Positions 54,464 through 63,494 of a DNA stretch of 64,000 nt are shown one piece after another (the stretch's first letter is position 1; the number at the start of each line of letters is the position of its first letter). Made by a program: the position numbers and the translations under genes. The notes under the pieces were generated by a model, which saw nothing but the letters and a program-made list of their open reading frames with translations, ran no database searches and was not told the origin of the DNA. Location of the stretch: the NCBI RefSeq assembly GCF_006542375.1, contig NZ_CP038143.1, positions 992,001-1,056,000 on the forward strand, given 5' to 3'. The DNA is from Oecophyllibacter saccharovorans. GTDB lineage: Bacteria > Pseudomonadota > Alphaproteobacteria > Acetobacterales > Acetobacteraceae.

Positions 54464-54470
54464 CAGGCGC

Positions 54471-56906
54471 TCAGAAGCCGGTGGAGGCGGTGAACAGCAC
54501 TGCAAAACCGCCGCCGATGTAGAACTTGGCCGGGTTGGCGGCAATGGTGGTGCCGTGCAGCCCGCGGGTGGCGTGGGCATTGGTGCCTGGCGTGCCGACG
54601 CCTGAGAGATAACGCTGGTTGGAAAGATTGAGGAAATTAAGGCGCAGCTCCGGGCGTTTCAGGGTGGCATCGCGGAAGAGGGCGACATTGCTGAAACGGT
54701 AGCCAAGGCTCAGATCCGCCGTCATGTAGGCCGGCATTTTCTCGTCATTCATGAAGGTGGCGTACTGGCTGCCGGTGTAGCGAGCGGTGACCATGCTGAA
54801 GAAATGTCCGTCATCATAGCGCAGCCCTGCCGCGCCTGAGAAATGCGGGCTGCGTATTGCCGTCTTGCCGCGCGTGGGAAGCCAGTCCCCGTTGACCGGC
54901 AGATTGCCGTCCATGGTGGCATGCAGGTATTCAAAGGACAGGTAAGGGCTGAGATGGTGCCAGGGCCGCGTTCCCAGCTCGATATCGACGCCGCGGGTGG
55001 TCTGTCCTCCGGCATTGATGGTGGAGGAGATGTTCTGCACGCCGTCACGGGTGATCAGGGTTTCAATCAGGCGATTGGTGAAGTTGTAGTTGAAGAAGGT
55101 GATGCTCCCCACCAGCCAGTCACCTGTGCGCCGGTAACCCAGTTCCTCGGTAATGGAATATTCGTTCTTCAGGCCGCGCGAATCTCCGGGCGCATAATAG
55201 GCCGTGACAGCAGGGGCGCGGAAATTGGTGGTGGCATTGAGAAAGATCTGGTCTTTGGGCGTGATCTTCCACCGCAGCCCGAAACGTGGCAGCGGCTCGG
55301 ACGTGTTGCTGCCGACATGATAGGGGTAGCCCGAGGCGGCGTCAGGAAGGTTGTTGGTGCCGTTTCTGCTGAGCATGATCTCCTTGAACCCCGCATCAAT
55401 GAGCAGGCGGTTGTTGAACAGGGAGATGTGGTCTCCGGCGTAAAGGGCATTGACCTGCGCAATGCTGTGGATATCCCAGGCAAGGTATTTTTCCGTCCCG
55501 CCCCGGCCGTCCGGCTGCAGCACCTTGCCGTGCCGGCCTGTCGCCCAGATATCGGGCGTGGCGCCGGTAGCGCTGACGCGGGAATAGGGCTGGGTCTCGT
55601 GGTCATCTGAATAATCGTACCAGTAGCCCAGAAAGAAGTCGTTCCACTTCCAGCGTGCGTGGAGCTCGGAGGTGAAGCCGGCCCGGTAGCTGCGCTGCAG
55701 ATAATCGCCGCGTAGCACGGGCGTGGCCGTGGGATTGCCGGCAAGCCCTGCATCTTCCGCTGTCGTGCCGGAGGGCCAGTTGCCGTAGGCGCCTTGGGCG
55801 TAAGGGGTGATGTCGAGCGAGAGGCGGTCGTTTGAAGTCAGGGCGAAATGCATGGGCGCCCCCAGGTAGAGCGTCTCCTCGGGATCGCGCCACAAGCGCC
55901 AGTAACGCGCTCCCTGCTGGGGGTCTGAAGTATCGAAATGCCGCGCCAGGTGGTTGGGGCCGTGGATGTTGTAGAGTTTCCAGGCCGTCAGGGTGGTTTT
56001 GGGATAATAGGCCGTTGTGGTGCGGTTCCAGGACCCGAGCAGAGCGACGCGCGACTGCCCCCACTCCTTGAGGAACTTGAAATCGATGTGCTGTCGTTCA
56101 TTGTTGCCCGGTCCATGCCAGGCATCGGCGCGCGTGTTGGAATAGGACACGAAACCGCGCAGACCGCTGTTGCCGATCTCGCCGGTTTCAAGGCGGATGA
56201 AACCGCGCCGGGTGGCATAAGAGCCGTAGGACATGGCCACCATGCCCCCTGCCTTGAAGGAGGGGTCGAGGTATTTCATGGTGTTCAGCCCGCCCGCGGC
56301 ATCAATGACAGGGCTGTCGAGATCAGGAGATCCCTGCTGCAGGGCGACCTGGCTGTAATTTTCCGAATCCGCGAACTGGCTGGGCGTGGCGCCGTAGGAA
56401 GCCACGTCGCTCATGGGCATGCCTTCAAGCACGTAGCCCAGCGCGTCGCCATTGAGGCCGCGGATGGAGATGTTGGTCTGCGGTGACAGCCCGAAAGGAT
56501 CGGAAGTGGCGACATTGGCGCCCGGCACGAGGTCCAGCAGCTGGAAAGCATTGGCTGTGGGCGACTGAATGTCGATGTAAGTGCGGCTTACCACGCTGCG
56601 TTCCTGCGTGCCCTGCTGGGGTGTGATCAGCCCCCCTGCGACGGCAGTCAGCTCAGGTTTGGCCCGCAAGTTGATCCGCTCAACACCGTGTGCAGTCACG
56701 TCATGAACACCCCGTTGTGCACTCCTGCCTGTATTTCTGGTGGAGGCAGCTGGCGTAGCAGGTGCAGTGGGAGAGGCGGTCGCATGGCCTGCAGGCGCGG
56801 TCATGAGCAGTTCAGTGGCCAGGCCCAGACTGCCCAGAAGTTTGCCGGCCGGTTTCCATGGCCGCAGCTTGGGCGGAAACCCTGTAGAGAAAGATAATGC
56901 AGACAT
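54471..56906 (-). CDS. TonB-dependent outer-membrane receptor, candidate thiamine receptor
   Basis: An 811-residue TonB-dependent transporter. A signal (about 1-43, ending AGHATA) and a linker precede a plug domain (about 95-215, with AFQLLDLVPGANVATSDP and TNISIRGLNGDALGYVLEGM) and a 22-strand barrel (about 220-811) ending in the aromatic residue Phe (ASTGF). The TPP riboswitch lies 155 bases upstream, so it should be made when thiamine pyrophosphate is low. The start has GAGGTGA about 6 bases upstream. It is the first gene of the operon with the kinase and the PnuC-type transporter. The ligand is inferred from regulation and was not read from binding residues. Confidence 0.9.
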   Translation of the reverse strand: MSALSFSTGFPPKLRPWKPAGKLLGSLGLATELLMTAPAGHATASPTAPATPAASTRNTGRSAQRGVHDVTAHGVERINLRAKPELTAVAGGLITPQQGTQERSVVSRTYIDIQSPTANAFQLLDLVPGANVATSDPFGLSPQTNISIRGLNGDALGYVLEGMPMSDVASYGATPSQFADSENYSQVALQQGSPDLDSPVIDAAGGLNTMKYLDPSFKAGGMVAMSYGSYATRRGFIRLETGEIGNSGLRGFVSYSNTRADAWHGPGNNERQHIDFKFLKEWGQSRVALLGSWNRTTTAYYPKTTLTAWKLYNIHGPNHLARHFDTSDPQQGARYWRLWRDPEETLYLGAPMHFALTSNDRLSLDITPYAQGAYGNWPSGTTAEDAGLAGNPTATPVLRGDYLQRSYRAGFTSELHARWKWNDFFLGYWYDYSDDHETQPYSRVSATGATPDIWATGRHGKVLQPDGRGGTEKYLAWDIHSIAQVNALYAGDHISLFNNRLLIDAGFKEIMLSRNGTNNLPDAASGYPYHVGSNTSEPLPRFGLRWKITPKDQIFLNATTNFRAPAVTAYYAPGDSRGLKNEYSITEELGYRRTGDWLVGSITFFNYNFTNRLIETLITRDGVQNISSTINAGGQTTRGVDIELGTRPWHHLSPYLSFEYLHATMDGNLPVNGDWLPTRGKTAIRSPHFSGAAGLRYDDGHFFSMVTARYTGSQYATFMNDEKMPAYMTADLSLGYRFSNVALFRDATLKRPELRLNFLNLSNQRYLSGVGTPGTNAHATRGLHGTTIAANPAKFYIGGGFAVLFTASTGF

Positions 56907-57061
56907 GAATCTTCACCTCGGTCTTTTCGCCCCGGCCGGGTAAGCCAAGGGCAATCACAGGGAAGATCCGGTAATGATGGACGGCAGTTCAGGGAACGCT
57001 TTCAGGGGCCTTAAGGTGCCGGGGCACCGACTAGCTGCTTTGCGTAAGCGCTCGGTTATTC

Positions 57062-57150
57062 CTGTCCCTTCGCCGGTATGAGCCGGATCAGGTTCAAAGG
57101 GTCCGGCCTGGTGACCGTCTCAGCCTGGCCAATGCCAGACACCCCTCGGA
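57062..57150 (-). ncRNA. TPP riboswitch (THI element)
   Basis: On the minus strand the aptamer's conserved parts appear in order: GGGGTGTCTGGC, CTGAGA, ACCCTTTGAACCTGATC, then CTCATACCGGCGAAGGGA. These match the thiamine pyrophosphate riboswitch pattern (CUGAGA and ACCUGAUC...GCGAAGGGA cores). It sits about 155 bases before the TonB receptor start, leaving room for an expression platform; a compact GC hairpin (GGTGCCCCGGCACC) lies about 30 bases after it, and the receptor's ribosome site GAGGTGA is a possible sequestration target. Binding of TPP should switch the operon off. Confidence 0.93.
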
Positions 57151-57478
57151 ACGCCAAAAACCTACTACACGTGCCGCAGGCCTGTCCATTGCGGGTGGGG
57201 CATGGCACGTGCGTTCTGCCTGCCCCCGTGTCTCTTCAGGGCCGCTTGAGAGGGGGCAGGCCGTGGGGGCCGGTTCTGCCGCTCTTGCATGCAGGGGGAA
57301 AGAAACGATAATTTCGCTTTTCTGCTGTTACCCCTAGACCTGTAGTACCCTCAGACCTGCGCCTGCTTTGTCTGACGGTTCCGCAGGGGGTGCTGCAATC
57401 CGGTCTCCTTCAGGAGCGTCCTCCGGTGCAGCTCTGACAGAGCCGGTTCATGAAGTCATCCAGAGGATCTCTGAGCGC
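57151..57478. other. Divergent spacer between the riboswitch and rpe
   Basis: About 330 bases holding the promoters for the thiamine operon (minus) and rpe (plus). A GC-rich stretch (57160-57300) is followed by AT-richer sequence (57300-57345, CGATAATTTCGCTTTTCTG) that could hold a plus-strand promoter. An in-frame TTG at 57368 could extend rpe upstream, but the ribosome site favours 57479. Confidence 0.45.
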
Positions 57479-58264
57479 ATGCCACAATCCCCAGCTGTCA
57501 GCTCCCGTTCCCTGTCCGCACAGGTGCCTGAAGCTGCGGCCGGTAAACCGCTCATTGCGCCAAGCCTGTTATCGGCAGATTTCTCCGATCTGCGCCGGGA
57601 GATGGAAACGGTTGCCACGGCGCCATGGTTGCATCTGGATGTGATGGACGGGCATTTCGTGCCCAATATTTCTTTCGGCATGCCTGTCATCAAGGCGTTG
57701 CGGCCCCATAGCAAAGCCTTTTTTGATGCGCATCTGATGGTTTCACCGGTCGATCCCCATCTGGACGCCTTGGCAGAGGCTGGGGTTGACCAGATGACGG
57801 TCCATGTCGAGGGAAACTGGCATCTCAACCGGACCCTGCAACGGATTGCAGCACTTGGCTGCAAAGTGGGCGTGGCCCTCTGCCCGGCCACCCCGCCCGA
57901 AGTGCTGGGAGAGGTGCTGGAACTGGTGGATACGATTCTCGTCATGACCGTCAATCCAGGCTTTGGCGGCCAGACTTTCATGCCGGGTCAGCTGCCCAAG
58001 ATCAGGCGTCTGGCGCAGATGATCGATGAGAATGAAGAACGCACCGGACGGCGGATTCTCCTGGGGGTCGATGGTGGTATCAATCTCCAGACGGCCCCGC
58101 TGGTGACGGCTGCAGGGGCCCGGCTGCTGGTGGCAGGCTCGTCTGTTTTCGGCCAGAAGGACCGCCCGGCCACCATTGCGGCCCTGCAGGCAGCCGCCTG
58201 TGGGGGGGAGGAGGGCGGCAGAAGCGTTGAGGACGTTTCGGCCCGCTCGCCCTCAATACGCTGA
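57479..58264 (+). CDS. rpe: Ribulose-phosphate 3-epimerase
   Basis: A 261-residue TIM-barrel enzyme that interconverts ribulose 5-phosphate and xylulose 5-phosphate in the pentose phosphate pathway, which is central in acetic acid bacteria. Motifs are APSLLSADFSDL (about 27-38), LDVMDGHFVPNISFG (about 53-67) with the metal-binding His and Asp, VNPGFGGQTF and GVDGGINLQT. I chose ATG 57479 since AGAGGA lies about 11 bases upstream; the first 22 residues are nonetheless extra compared with E. coli Rpe. The next gene starts 7 bases after its stop, suggesting an operon. Confidence 0.95.
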   Translation: MPQSPAVSSRSLSAQVPEAAAGKPLIAPSLLSADFSDLRREMETVATAPWLHLDVMDGHFVPNISFGMPVIKALRPHSKAFFDAHLMVSPVDPHLDALAEAGVDQMTVHVEGNWHLNRTLQRIAALGCKVGVALCPATPPEVLGEVLELVDTILVMTVNPGFGGQTFMPGQLPKIRRLAQMIDENEERTGRRILLGVDGGINLQTAPLVTAAGARLLVAGSSVFGQKDRPATIAALQAAACGGEEGGRSVEDVSARSPSIR

Positions 58265-58271
58265 GGCAGCA

Positions 58272-59900
58272 GTGGTTTTCCGTAAAGGTTGGCGTCGCCT
58301 GAAAGTCGCCCTGACCCGTTTGCCTGCCCGCAAGCCCGAGCGCAGTCCCGCCTGTTACTATCGTGACCTCGCCCTGGGAGATCCCGAGCAGGGAATGCGG
58401 CTGGTGGCTGGGCAGTTCCGTTATGGGGGACAGCTCTGGCAGATGCCTGACCCTGGCGTGCCCGGAAGCTGGGAAAGGGCGTGGCCTGAAGAGGTGACAC
58501 GCTGGCTTTACGGCTTCGGCTGGCTGCGTGACCTGCGGGCGTTGGGCACCAATGAGGCGCGCCTGACAGCCCGGGCCCTGGTGTGCTCCTGGCTTGCGGC
58601 CTCCTGGCAGGATTCCCGGCTTCTGGCCATGGCCCAGGAAGCGGGCATCATGGGGGAACGGCTGTCGAACTGGCTGGGTCATTATGAGTTCTGCCTGTTG
58701 ACGGCAGTCGAGGAGACACAGGCGGCTGTCATGGAAGCCATGGTGCGCGAAGGCCGCCTGCTGGCCGCCCTGCTGCCCCTGGAGCCACAGGGCTGGCAGG
58801 GCCTGGCCGCCCTGCGGGGTCTGCTGGCCGCTTTTATGGCTCAGCCGGAGCACAAGGGCTTTTTCCAGCGTTTCCAACGCTACCTGGAGCGGGAGCTGAA
58901 GCGCGTTTTTCAGGCGGACGGCACGGTGGCCGAGCGCAGTCCGGAAGCGCAGTTTCAGGCCGTGCGCGAGCTGGTGAGCTTTCTGCTCATGTTCAATGCT
59001 CTGCAGCTTGCGCCGCCGCCTGTCATCGTCTCCCTGCTGGCACGTGCCTGTGCGGTGCTGAGAGCACTCTGTCATGGCGATGGCGCGCTGGCGCTTTTCA
59101 ACGGATCGCAGGAACGCGCCAGTGCGGAAGTGGAAGCCCTGCTGGCGCGCGCCGAGCGCTATCATGTCATCACGCCCACCCTGCCGCAGGGCGGCTTCGT
59201 GCGGCTGACGCTGGGGCGGGCATTGCTGCTCGTGGATGGGGCGCCGCCGCCTGTCAGCGGTCATGACCGTCATGCCCATGCGGGCACGCTTTCTTTCGAA
59301 TTCTCCTGGGGCGGACAACGTCTGCTCGTCAATTGCGGCAGTGCCGGCTCGGCCGGGCTGCGCCAGGCCTTGCGCGCCAGCCCGGCGCATAATGTTCTGG
59401 TGGCGGAAGGGGAATCCTCTTCGGAATTCGGGCCGGGCGGAGGGATTATCCGGCGGCCGGCCCATGTGAGCTGCGCGCACCGGAGCACAGCTGACGCCCA
59501 TTGGCTCGATCTGTCGCATGACGGCTATCATCCCTCTTACGGCGCAATCTGGAAACGGCACCTGTATCTGGGCGAGGAAGGAGGGGACCTGCGCGGGCGC
59601 GAGGTGGTGGAGGGAGAGCGCGACCTGAATTTCGTGGTGCGCTTTCATGTTCATCCTGACGTGAAGGTCATCCAGGAGGACCAGGACATCATCCTTCAGG
59701 CGCCGGAGAGCATCTGGCGCTTCTGTCAGTCCGGCGGGGCGCTGCGGGTGGAGCAGGATCTCTATGCCGGGCGCGGCAGCCCTGAAGCGAGCACGCAGAT
59801 CGTCATCAGGTCACGGCCCGGACGGAGTTTTGATGTTCAGGACGGGCCCGCGCGCAGGCGGCAGCGCATTTCCTGGAAGCTGGAGCGCCTGCCCGAATAA
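58272..59900 (+). CDS. Heparinase II/III family protein
   Basis: A 542-residue protein of the heparinase II/III-like class. The N-terminal alpha/alpha barrel (about 40-320) contains WLYGFGWLRDLRALG and NWLGHYEFCLL, and the C-terminal beta domain (about 340-540) contains GHDRHAHAGTLSFEF (a likely catalytic or metal-site His cluster), LLVNCGSAG and ASPAHNVLVAEGESSSEF. Alphaproteobacterial members occur near housekeeping genes and lack a signal peptide, and their substrate is not established. The GTG at 58272 has GAGG six bases upstream and follows rpe by 7 bases; reading from 58176 would overlap rpe. Confidence 0.85.
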   Translation: MVFRKGWRRLKVALTRLPARKPERSPACYYRDLALGDPEQGMRLVAGQFRYGGQLWQMPDPGVPGSWERAWPEEVTRWLYGFGWLRDLRALGTNEARLTARALVCSWLAASWQDSRLLAMAQEAGIMGERLSNWLGHYEFCLLTAVEETQAAVMEAMVREGRLLAALLPLEPQGWQGLAALRGLLAAFMAQPEHKGFFQRFQRYLERELKRVFQADGTVAERSPEAQFQAVRELVSFLLMFNALQLAPPPVIVSLLARACAVLRALCHGDGALALFNGSQERASAEVEALLARAERYHVITPTLPQGGFVRLTLGRALLLVDGAPPPVSGHDRHAHAGTLSFEFSWGGQRLLVNCGSAGSAGLRQALRASPAHNVLVAEGESSSEFGPGGGIIRRPAHVSCAHRSTADAHWLDLSHDGYHPSYGAIWKRHLYLGEEGGDLRGREVVEGERDLNFVVRFHVHPDVKVIQEDQDIILQAPESIWRFCQSGGALRVEQDLYAGRGSPEASTQIVIRSRPGRSFDVQDGPARRRQRISWKLERLPE

Positions 59901-59986
59901 GGCTGCGTGACAGCGGGGCAGGAGAATTTCTGGCGCATTCCCCTCCTTTTTTTAAATCACAAATTCATGTAAGGTCATCTAAATAA

Positions 59987-60003
59987 AACGATATTATATC
60001 GTT
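59987..60003. promoter_or_regulatory. AT-rich palindrome between heparinase and ABC importer genes
   Basis: AACGATATTATATCGTT is a perfect palindrome with 7-bp arms and a 3-base centre, in the AT-rich part of a 240-base spacer, about 137 bases before the importer gene and followed by ATTTTTC. It fits an operator or a weak terminator hairpin. Confidence 0.5.
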
Positions 60004-60140
60004 ATTTTTCTGTTTCTGCCTGTCGTCAGGCTCAGCTTGCTGTTGTTGCCAGGTGCCGGAAACACGTAAATGCGGCCCCGGTCTGAGATAATTTTGAGCT
60101 GAACCAGGCTGTGATACAGCGCCAGAGAAAAGGTCAAGCG

Positions 60141-61232
60141 ATGTCGAAGCGGATTTCTTCCCCCATTCCTGCGCTTCTGACCCCGGCTTCCCGGCGGAGC
60201 TTCCTGCGCCGCTCAGCCATCGGGCTGGGATCGGTGCTGGGGGCCGGGGCCCTGGGGCTCAGTGGCATGGAGCGTTCTGTCTTTGCAGGCGGCTCGGCGC
60301 ATGCCGCTGGAACGGGCGGAGAGGGCACAGGACCGCTGGAGGAAGTGCATCTGGCATGGGACCAGGTGGAAGTCTGCCAGGCGCCCATCTCCGTTGCCCT
60401 GCAGCGCGGCATGTTTGCCCGGTACGGCCTGGACGTCAAACCCATCAAGTTCACCGGCTCCACCGATCAGCTGCTCCAGGCCATCGCCACCGGCAAGGCC
60501 GATGGCGGCATCGGCATGGCGCTGCGCTGGCTCAAGCCGCTGGAGCAGGGATTCGACGTGGTGCTGACGGTCGGCACGCATGGCGGCTGCATGCGCCTGC
60601 TGTCGGCACCTGATTCAGGCATCACCAGCGTGGCCGATCTCAAGGGCAAGAAAGTCGCGGTGACGGATGCCGCCAGCCCGGTCCGCAATTATTTTTCTAT
60701 CCGCGCCGCCAAGCTGGGGATCAATCCGGAGACGGAGATCGAGTGGCTTCAGTTCCCGGCCGACCTGTTCTCGCAGGCACTGAAGAAGGGTGAGGTCCAG
60801 GCGATTGCCGGCAATGATCCGCAGGCCTACATCCAGTGGAAGCGTGACGGGCTGGTGCAGGTCGCGACCAACCTGGACGGGCCTGACAAGCATGCTGTCT
60901 GCTGCGTCATGGGGCTTGGCGGGCATTTCTGGCGCGATCGGCCCAAAGTGGCCATCGCCCTGTCGAAAGCCATTATCGAGGCGCAGGCCTGGACCGCGGC
61001 ACATCCTGACGAAGCGGCAAAGATTTTCGCCCCTTACGTGCCTGGCAATGTTCCGGTGGAGACGATCGCTGCCATCCTGCGCTCCCAGACGCATGAGCTG
61101 CACTCCACCGGAGCGCTTCTGCGGCAGGAAATCGCCACTTTCGTCAATGACCTGAAACTGATTCACGTCATCAACCCCACGACGAACACGCAGGCTTTTG
61201 TCGACAAGATCGTTGTCGACGTCCCCGCCTGA
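60141..61232 (+). CDS. ABC importer substrate-binding protein (NrtA/SsuA/TauA type)
   Basis: A 363-residue periplasmic binding protein of the nitrate/sulfonate/taurine/thiamine-precursor group (NMT1-like). It is exported by Tat: SRRSFLRRSAIGLGSVLGAG at about 19-38. Family phrases include VALQRGMFARYGLDVKPIKF, DQLLQAIATGKADGGIGMAL and SVADLKGKKVAVTDAASPVR. ATG 60141 follows AAGG; an in-frame GTG at 60111 is an alternative. The permease and ATPase genes follow. No sulfonate-oxidation or nitrate gene is adjacent, so the substrate stays open; its nearness to a TPP-regulated operon does not by itself show a thiamine link. Confidence 0.9.
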   Translation: MSKRISSPIPALLTPASRRSFLRRSAIGLGSVLGAGALGLSGMERSVFAGGSAHAAGTGGEGTGPLEEVHLAWDQVEVCQAPISVALQRGMFARYGLDVKPIKFTGSTDQLLQAIATGKADGGIGMALRWLKPLEQGFDVVLTVGTHGGCMRLLSAPDSGITSVADLKGKKVAVTDAASPVRNYFSIRAAKLGINPETEIEWLQFPADLFSQALKKGEVQAIAGNDPQAYIQWKRDGLVQVATNLDGPDKHAVCCVMGLGGHFWRDRPKVAIALSKAIIEAQAWTAAHPDEAAKIFAPYVPGNVPVETIAAILRSQTHELHSTGALLRQEIATFVNDLKLIHVINPTTNTQAFVDKIVVDVPA

Positions 61233-61252
61233 ACCGTCCCGCTCGAACCGTA

Positions 61253-62275
61253 TTGAAACCGCCAGTGCCGAACGCCACCACGTCCATCCCAACCGGTCCG
61301 CCCTCCAGGTCGGTCGCGCCCAGCGTTATGGCGCGCATGCTCCTGCCAGCCGTCGCATGGGGGCTTGTGGCCGTCCTGGCTTTTGCGCTTCCAGACAGGG
61401 CGCAGGGCTTCGTGGTGCACCCCTATGCCCGCCTGACCCACTGGCTTTACGTGGGCATGGCAGGCTTCCTGTTCCTCATCGCCCTGGTCAGCCGTTACCT
61501 GCCCGCCCTGCGCGCCAAGGCCTGTTACTGGGCTCCTTGGGTGACGGTTCTGGCGGTGTTCACCGGGCTGTGGGAACTTCTGACGGCCAAGCTGGGCATC
61601 CTGCCCATCCCCTTTTTTCAGCCGCCTTCAGCCCTGCTGGAAGTCTATCTGGATGACTGGCCCCGTCTGGGCGCTTCTCTCCTGAGCTCCTGCAGGCTTC
61701 TGGCAGCCGGTTTCTTCTGCGGGGCACTGGCAGGGTTCGTGACCGGTGTGGCGGCCGGCTGGATGCGGTCGGTCGGCTACTGGGTGCACCCGGTCCTGCG
61801 TTTCATCGGGCCGCTGCCTTCAACGGCCCTGCTGCCGATGGCTTTCTATTTCTTTCCCAGCGGTTTTTCCGCAGGCGTTTTCCTGATCGCCATGGCAACC
61901 TGGTTTCCCATGACCGTGCTGACCTGGTCGGGCATCAGCAGCGTTGAGCCGGCTTATTACGATGTTGCGCGCACCATGGGCGCCAGCGAGTGGTTCCTGA
62001 TCTGCCGCGTGGCTGTGCCCGCTGCGCTGCCCTCGGTATTTGTCGGTCTGTTCATGGGGCTTGGCGCCTCTTTCGCCGTCCTGGTGGCCGCTGAGATGAT
62101 GGGGGTGAAATCAGGGCTGGGCTGGTACCTGCAATGGGCGCAGGGCTGGGGGGCCTATAACAACATGTATGCCGCCCTGATCGTCATGGCGCTTCTGTTC
62201 TCGAGTCTGATCACCCTTCTGTTCGCCATACGCGACCGCGTCCTGACCTGGCAGCCCGGAGAAGTGCAATGGTGA
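61253..62275 (+). CDS. ABC importer permease (SsuC/TauC type)
   Basis: A permease of up to 340 residues belonging to the BPD-transport (binding-protein-dependent) family. It has the coupling motif SSVEPAYYDVARTMGASEWF and ALPSVFVGLFMGLGASFAVLVAAEMMG, and carries two extra hydrophobic segments at the N terminus (about 30-48 and 63-82) in addition to six core spans. The start is uncertain: TTG 61253 or ATG 61328, neither with a clear ribosome site. It begins 20 bases after the binding-protein gene and overlaps the ATPase gene by 7 bases. Confidence 0.9.
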   Translation: MKPPVPNATTSIPTGPPSRSVAPSVMARMLLPAVAWGLVAVLAFALPDRAQGFVVHPYARLTHWLYVGMAGFLFLIALVSRYLPALRAKACYWAPWVTVLAVFTGLWELLTAKLGILPIPFFQPPSALLEVYLDDWPRLGASLLSSCRLLAAGFFCGALAGFVTGVAAGWMRSVGYWVHPVLRFIGPLPSTALLPMAFYFFPSGFSAGVFLIAMATWFPMTVLTWSGISSVEPAYYDVARTMGASEWFLICRVAVPAALPSVFVGLFMGLGASFAVLVAAEMMGVKSGLGWYLQWAQGWGAYNNMYAALIVMALLFSSLITLLFAIRDRVLTWQPGEVQW

Positions 62276-63123
62276 AAGAGTCCCTCGAAACCAGGACCCC
62301 GCTTCAGGTGGCCCCTCCTGCCGGCAATGCTTCTGGAACGGACGCTAACCTGCCGATCGGCACGGACAAGGGCGCGCATATCCAGATCGACCATGTAAGC
62401 CACCGGTTCGGTCAGGGGGAGAAAGCGCTGCCGGTTCTCAAGGATGTGTCGCTTGATATCAAGCCTGGGGAATTCGTGGCTGTTCTGGGGCCTTCAGGCA
62501 GTGGCAAGTCCACCCTGCTGCGCCTGGTCTCAGGATTGGAAAAACCGTCTGAGGGAACGATCCTTGCCGATGGCAAGCTCGTGACAGGGCCTGATCCCTC
62601 GCGCATCGTCATGTTTCAGGATCCCACCCTGTATCCATGGCGCACGGTCGAGGGCAATGTCGCACTGGGGCTCGAAGCGCGCGGCAAGCTGAAAACGCAG
62701 GGCAACCGCGTGGGGGAGGCGATCGATCTGGTCGGGCTTCAGGGCTTCGAGAAGGCCTATCCCCGCCAGCTTTCAGGCGGCATGGCCCAGCGCGCGGCCC
62801 TGGCACGCGCCCTGGTCAATGACCCGCGCCTGCTGATTTTGGATGAGCCGTTCGGCAAGCTGGATTCCCTGACCCGCCTGACGATGCAGGGCGAGCTGCT
62901 CAAGCTATGGCAACGCGAGCGCTTCACGACCCTGCTGGTGACCCACGACGTGGAGGAAGCCCTGTTTCTGGCGCAGCGCGTTATCGTGTTCGGCCAACGC
63001 CCGGCGCAGATCAAGGCTGAATTCAAGGTGGATCTGCCTTATCCGCGCCACAGGGGCGACCCCGCCCTGGCTGCCCTGCGCCAGAAGGCCCTGGCCGAGC
63101 TCGGGCTGGACGCGGACTGGTAG
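62269..63123 (+). CDS. ABC importer ATPase (SsuB/TauB type)
   Basis: A 284-residue ATPase. A soluble lead of about 30 residues precedes IQIDHVSHRFGQGEKALPVL. Walker A is GPSGSGKST (about 74-82), the Q-loop MFQDPTLYPWRTVEGNV is of the nitrate/sulfonate/taurine type, the signature is LSGGMAQRAALARAL and Walker B is LLILDEPFGKLDSLTR. The ATG overlaps the permease stop; a GTG at 62272 is an alternative. It completes the importer operon. Confidence 0.92.
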   Translation: MVKESLETRTPLQVAPPAGNASGTDANLPIGTDKGAHIQIDHVSHRFGQGEKALPVLKDVSLDIKPGEFVAVLGPSGSGKSTLLRLVSGLEKPSEGTILADGKLVTGPDPSRIVMFQDPTLYPWRTVEGNVALGLEARGKLKTQGNRVGEAIDLVGLQGFEKAYPRQLSGGMAQRAALARALVNDPRLLILDEPFGKLDSLTRLTMQGELLKLWQRERFTTLLVTHDVEEALFLAQRVIVFGQRPAQIKAEFKVDLPYPRHRGDPALAALRQKALAELGLDADW

Positions 63124-63263
63124 AAGCCCGGGTTTGCGCGCAACAGGCGGCAAAAGACTTCTTGCAAAAGACAGGGGAGCGGTGGATCTAGGGAGCAGGG
63201 GCGCTCTCAGTGGCAGCATCAAGCTGTCCCTGAAAGGGCCCGGTCGCCTGAATGGAGAAAGAG

Positions 63264-63485
63264 ATGTCCAAAAACGCTTTCATTATCGAACATGCGCCTG
63301 GCAAGCAGAATGACCAGCCGGGGTCGCATTATGAAGTTGTCAACGGTGAAGGCAAGGTTGTCCATCGCTGCGCCAGTGAACAGCATGCAGTGCACTGGGC
63401 CAAGGAGCAGGGTATGACGCCCCATCTCTCCAAGGACCGCCATGCCACCGATATCCACAAGGCTGAGCACTGGCGCGCTGTCTGA
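63264..63485 (+). CDS. DUF2188-like small protein
   Basis: A 73-residue soluble protein of the DUF2188 type (SHYEVVNGEGKVVHRCASEQ followed by HAVHWAKEQG), often a single small domain of unknown role. ATG 63264 is preceded by GGAGAAAGAG at the right distance; an ATG at 63252 lies farther upstream within that stretch. It is followed 10 bases later by an intrinsic terminator. Confidence 0.8.
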   Translation: MSKNAFIIEHAPGKQNDQPGSHYEVVNGEGKVVHRCASEQHAVHWAKEQGMTPHLSKDRHATDIHKAEHWRAV

Positions 63486-63494
63486 GCGGTCCTG

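Noticed and set aside
58080-59654. A 524-codon open frame on the minus strand opposite the heparinase gene
   Set aside because: Arg, Gln and His-rich antisense reading of a GC-rich gene with no domain or start signal.
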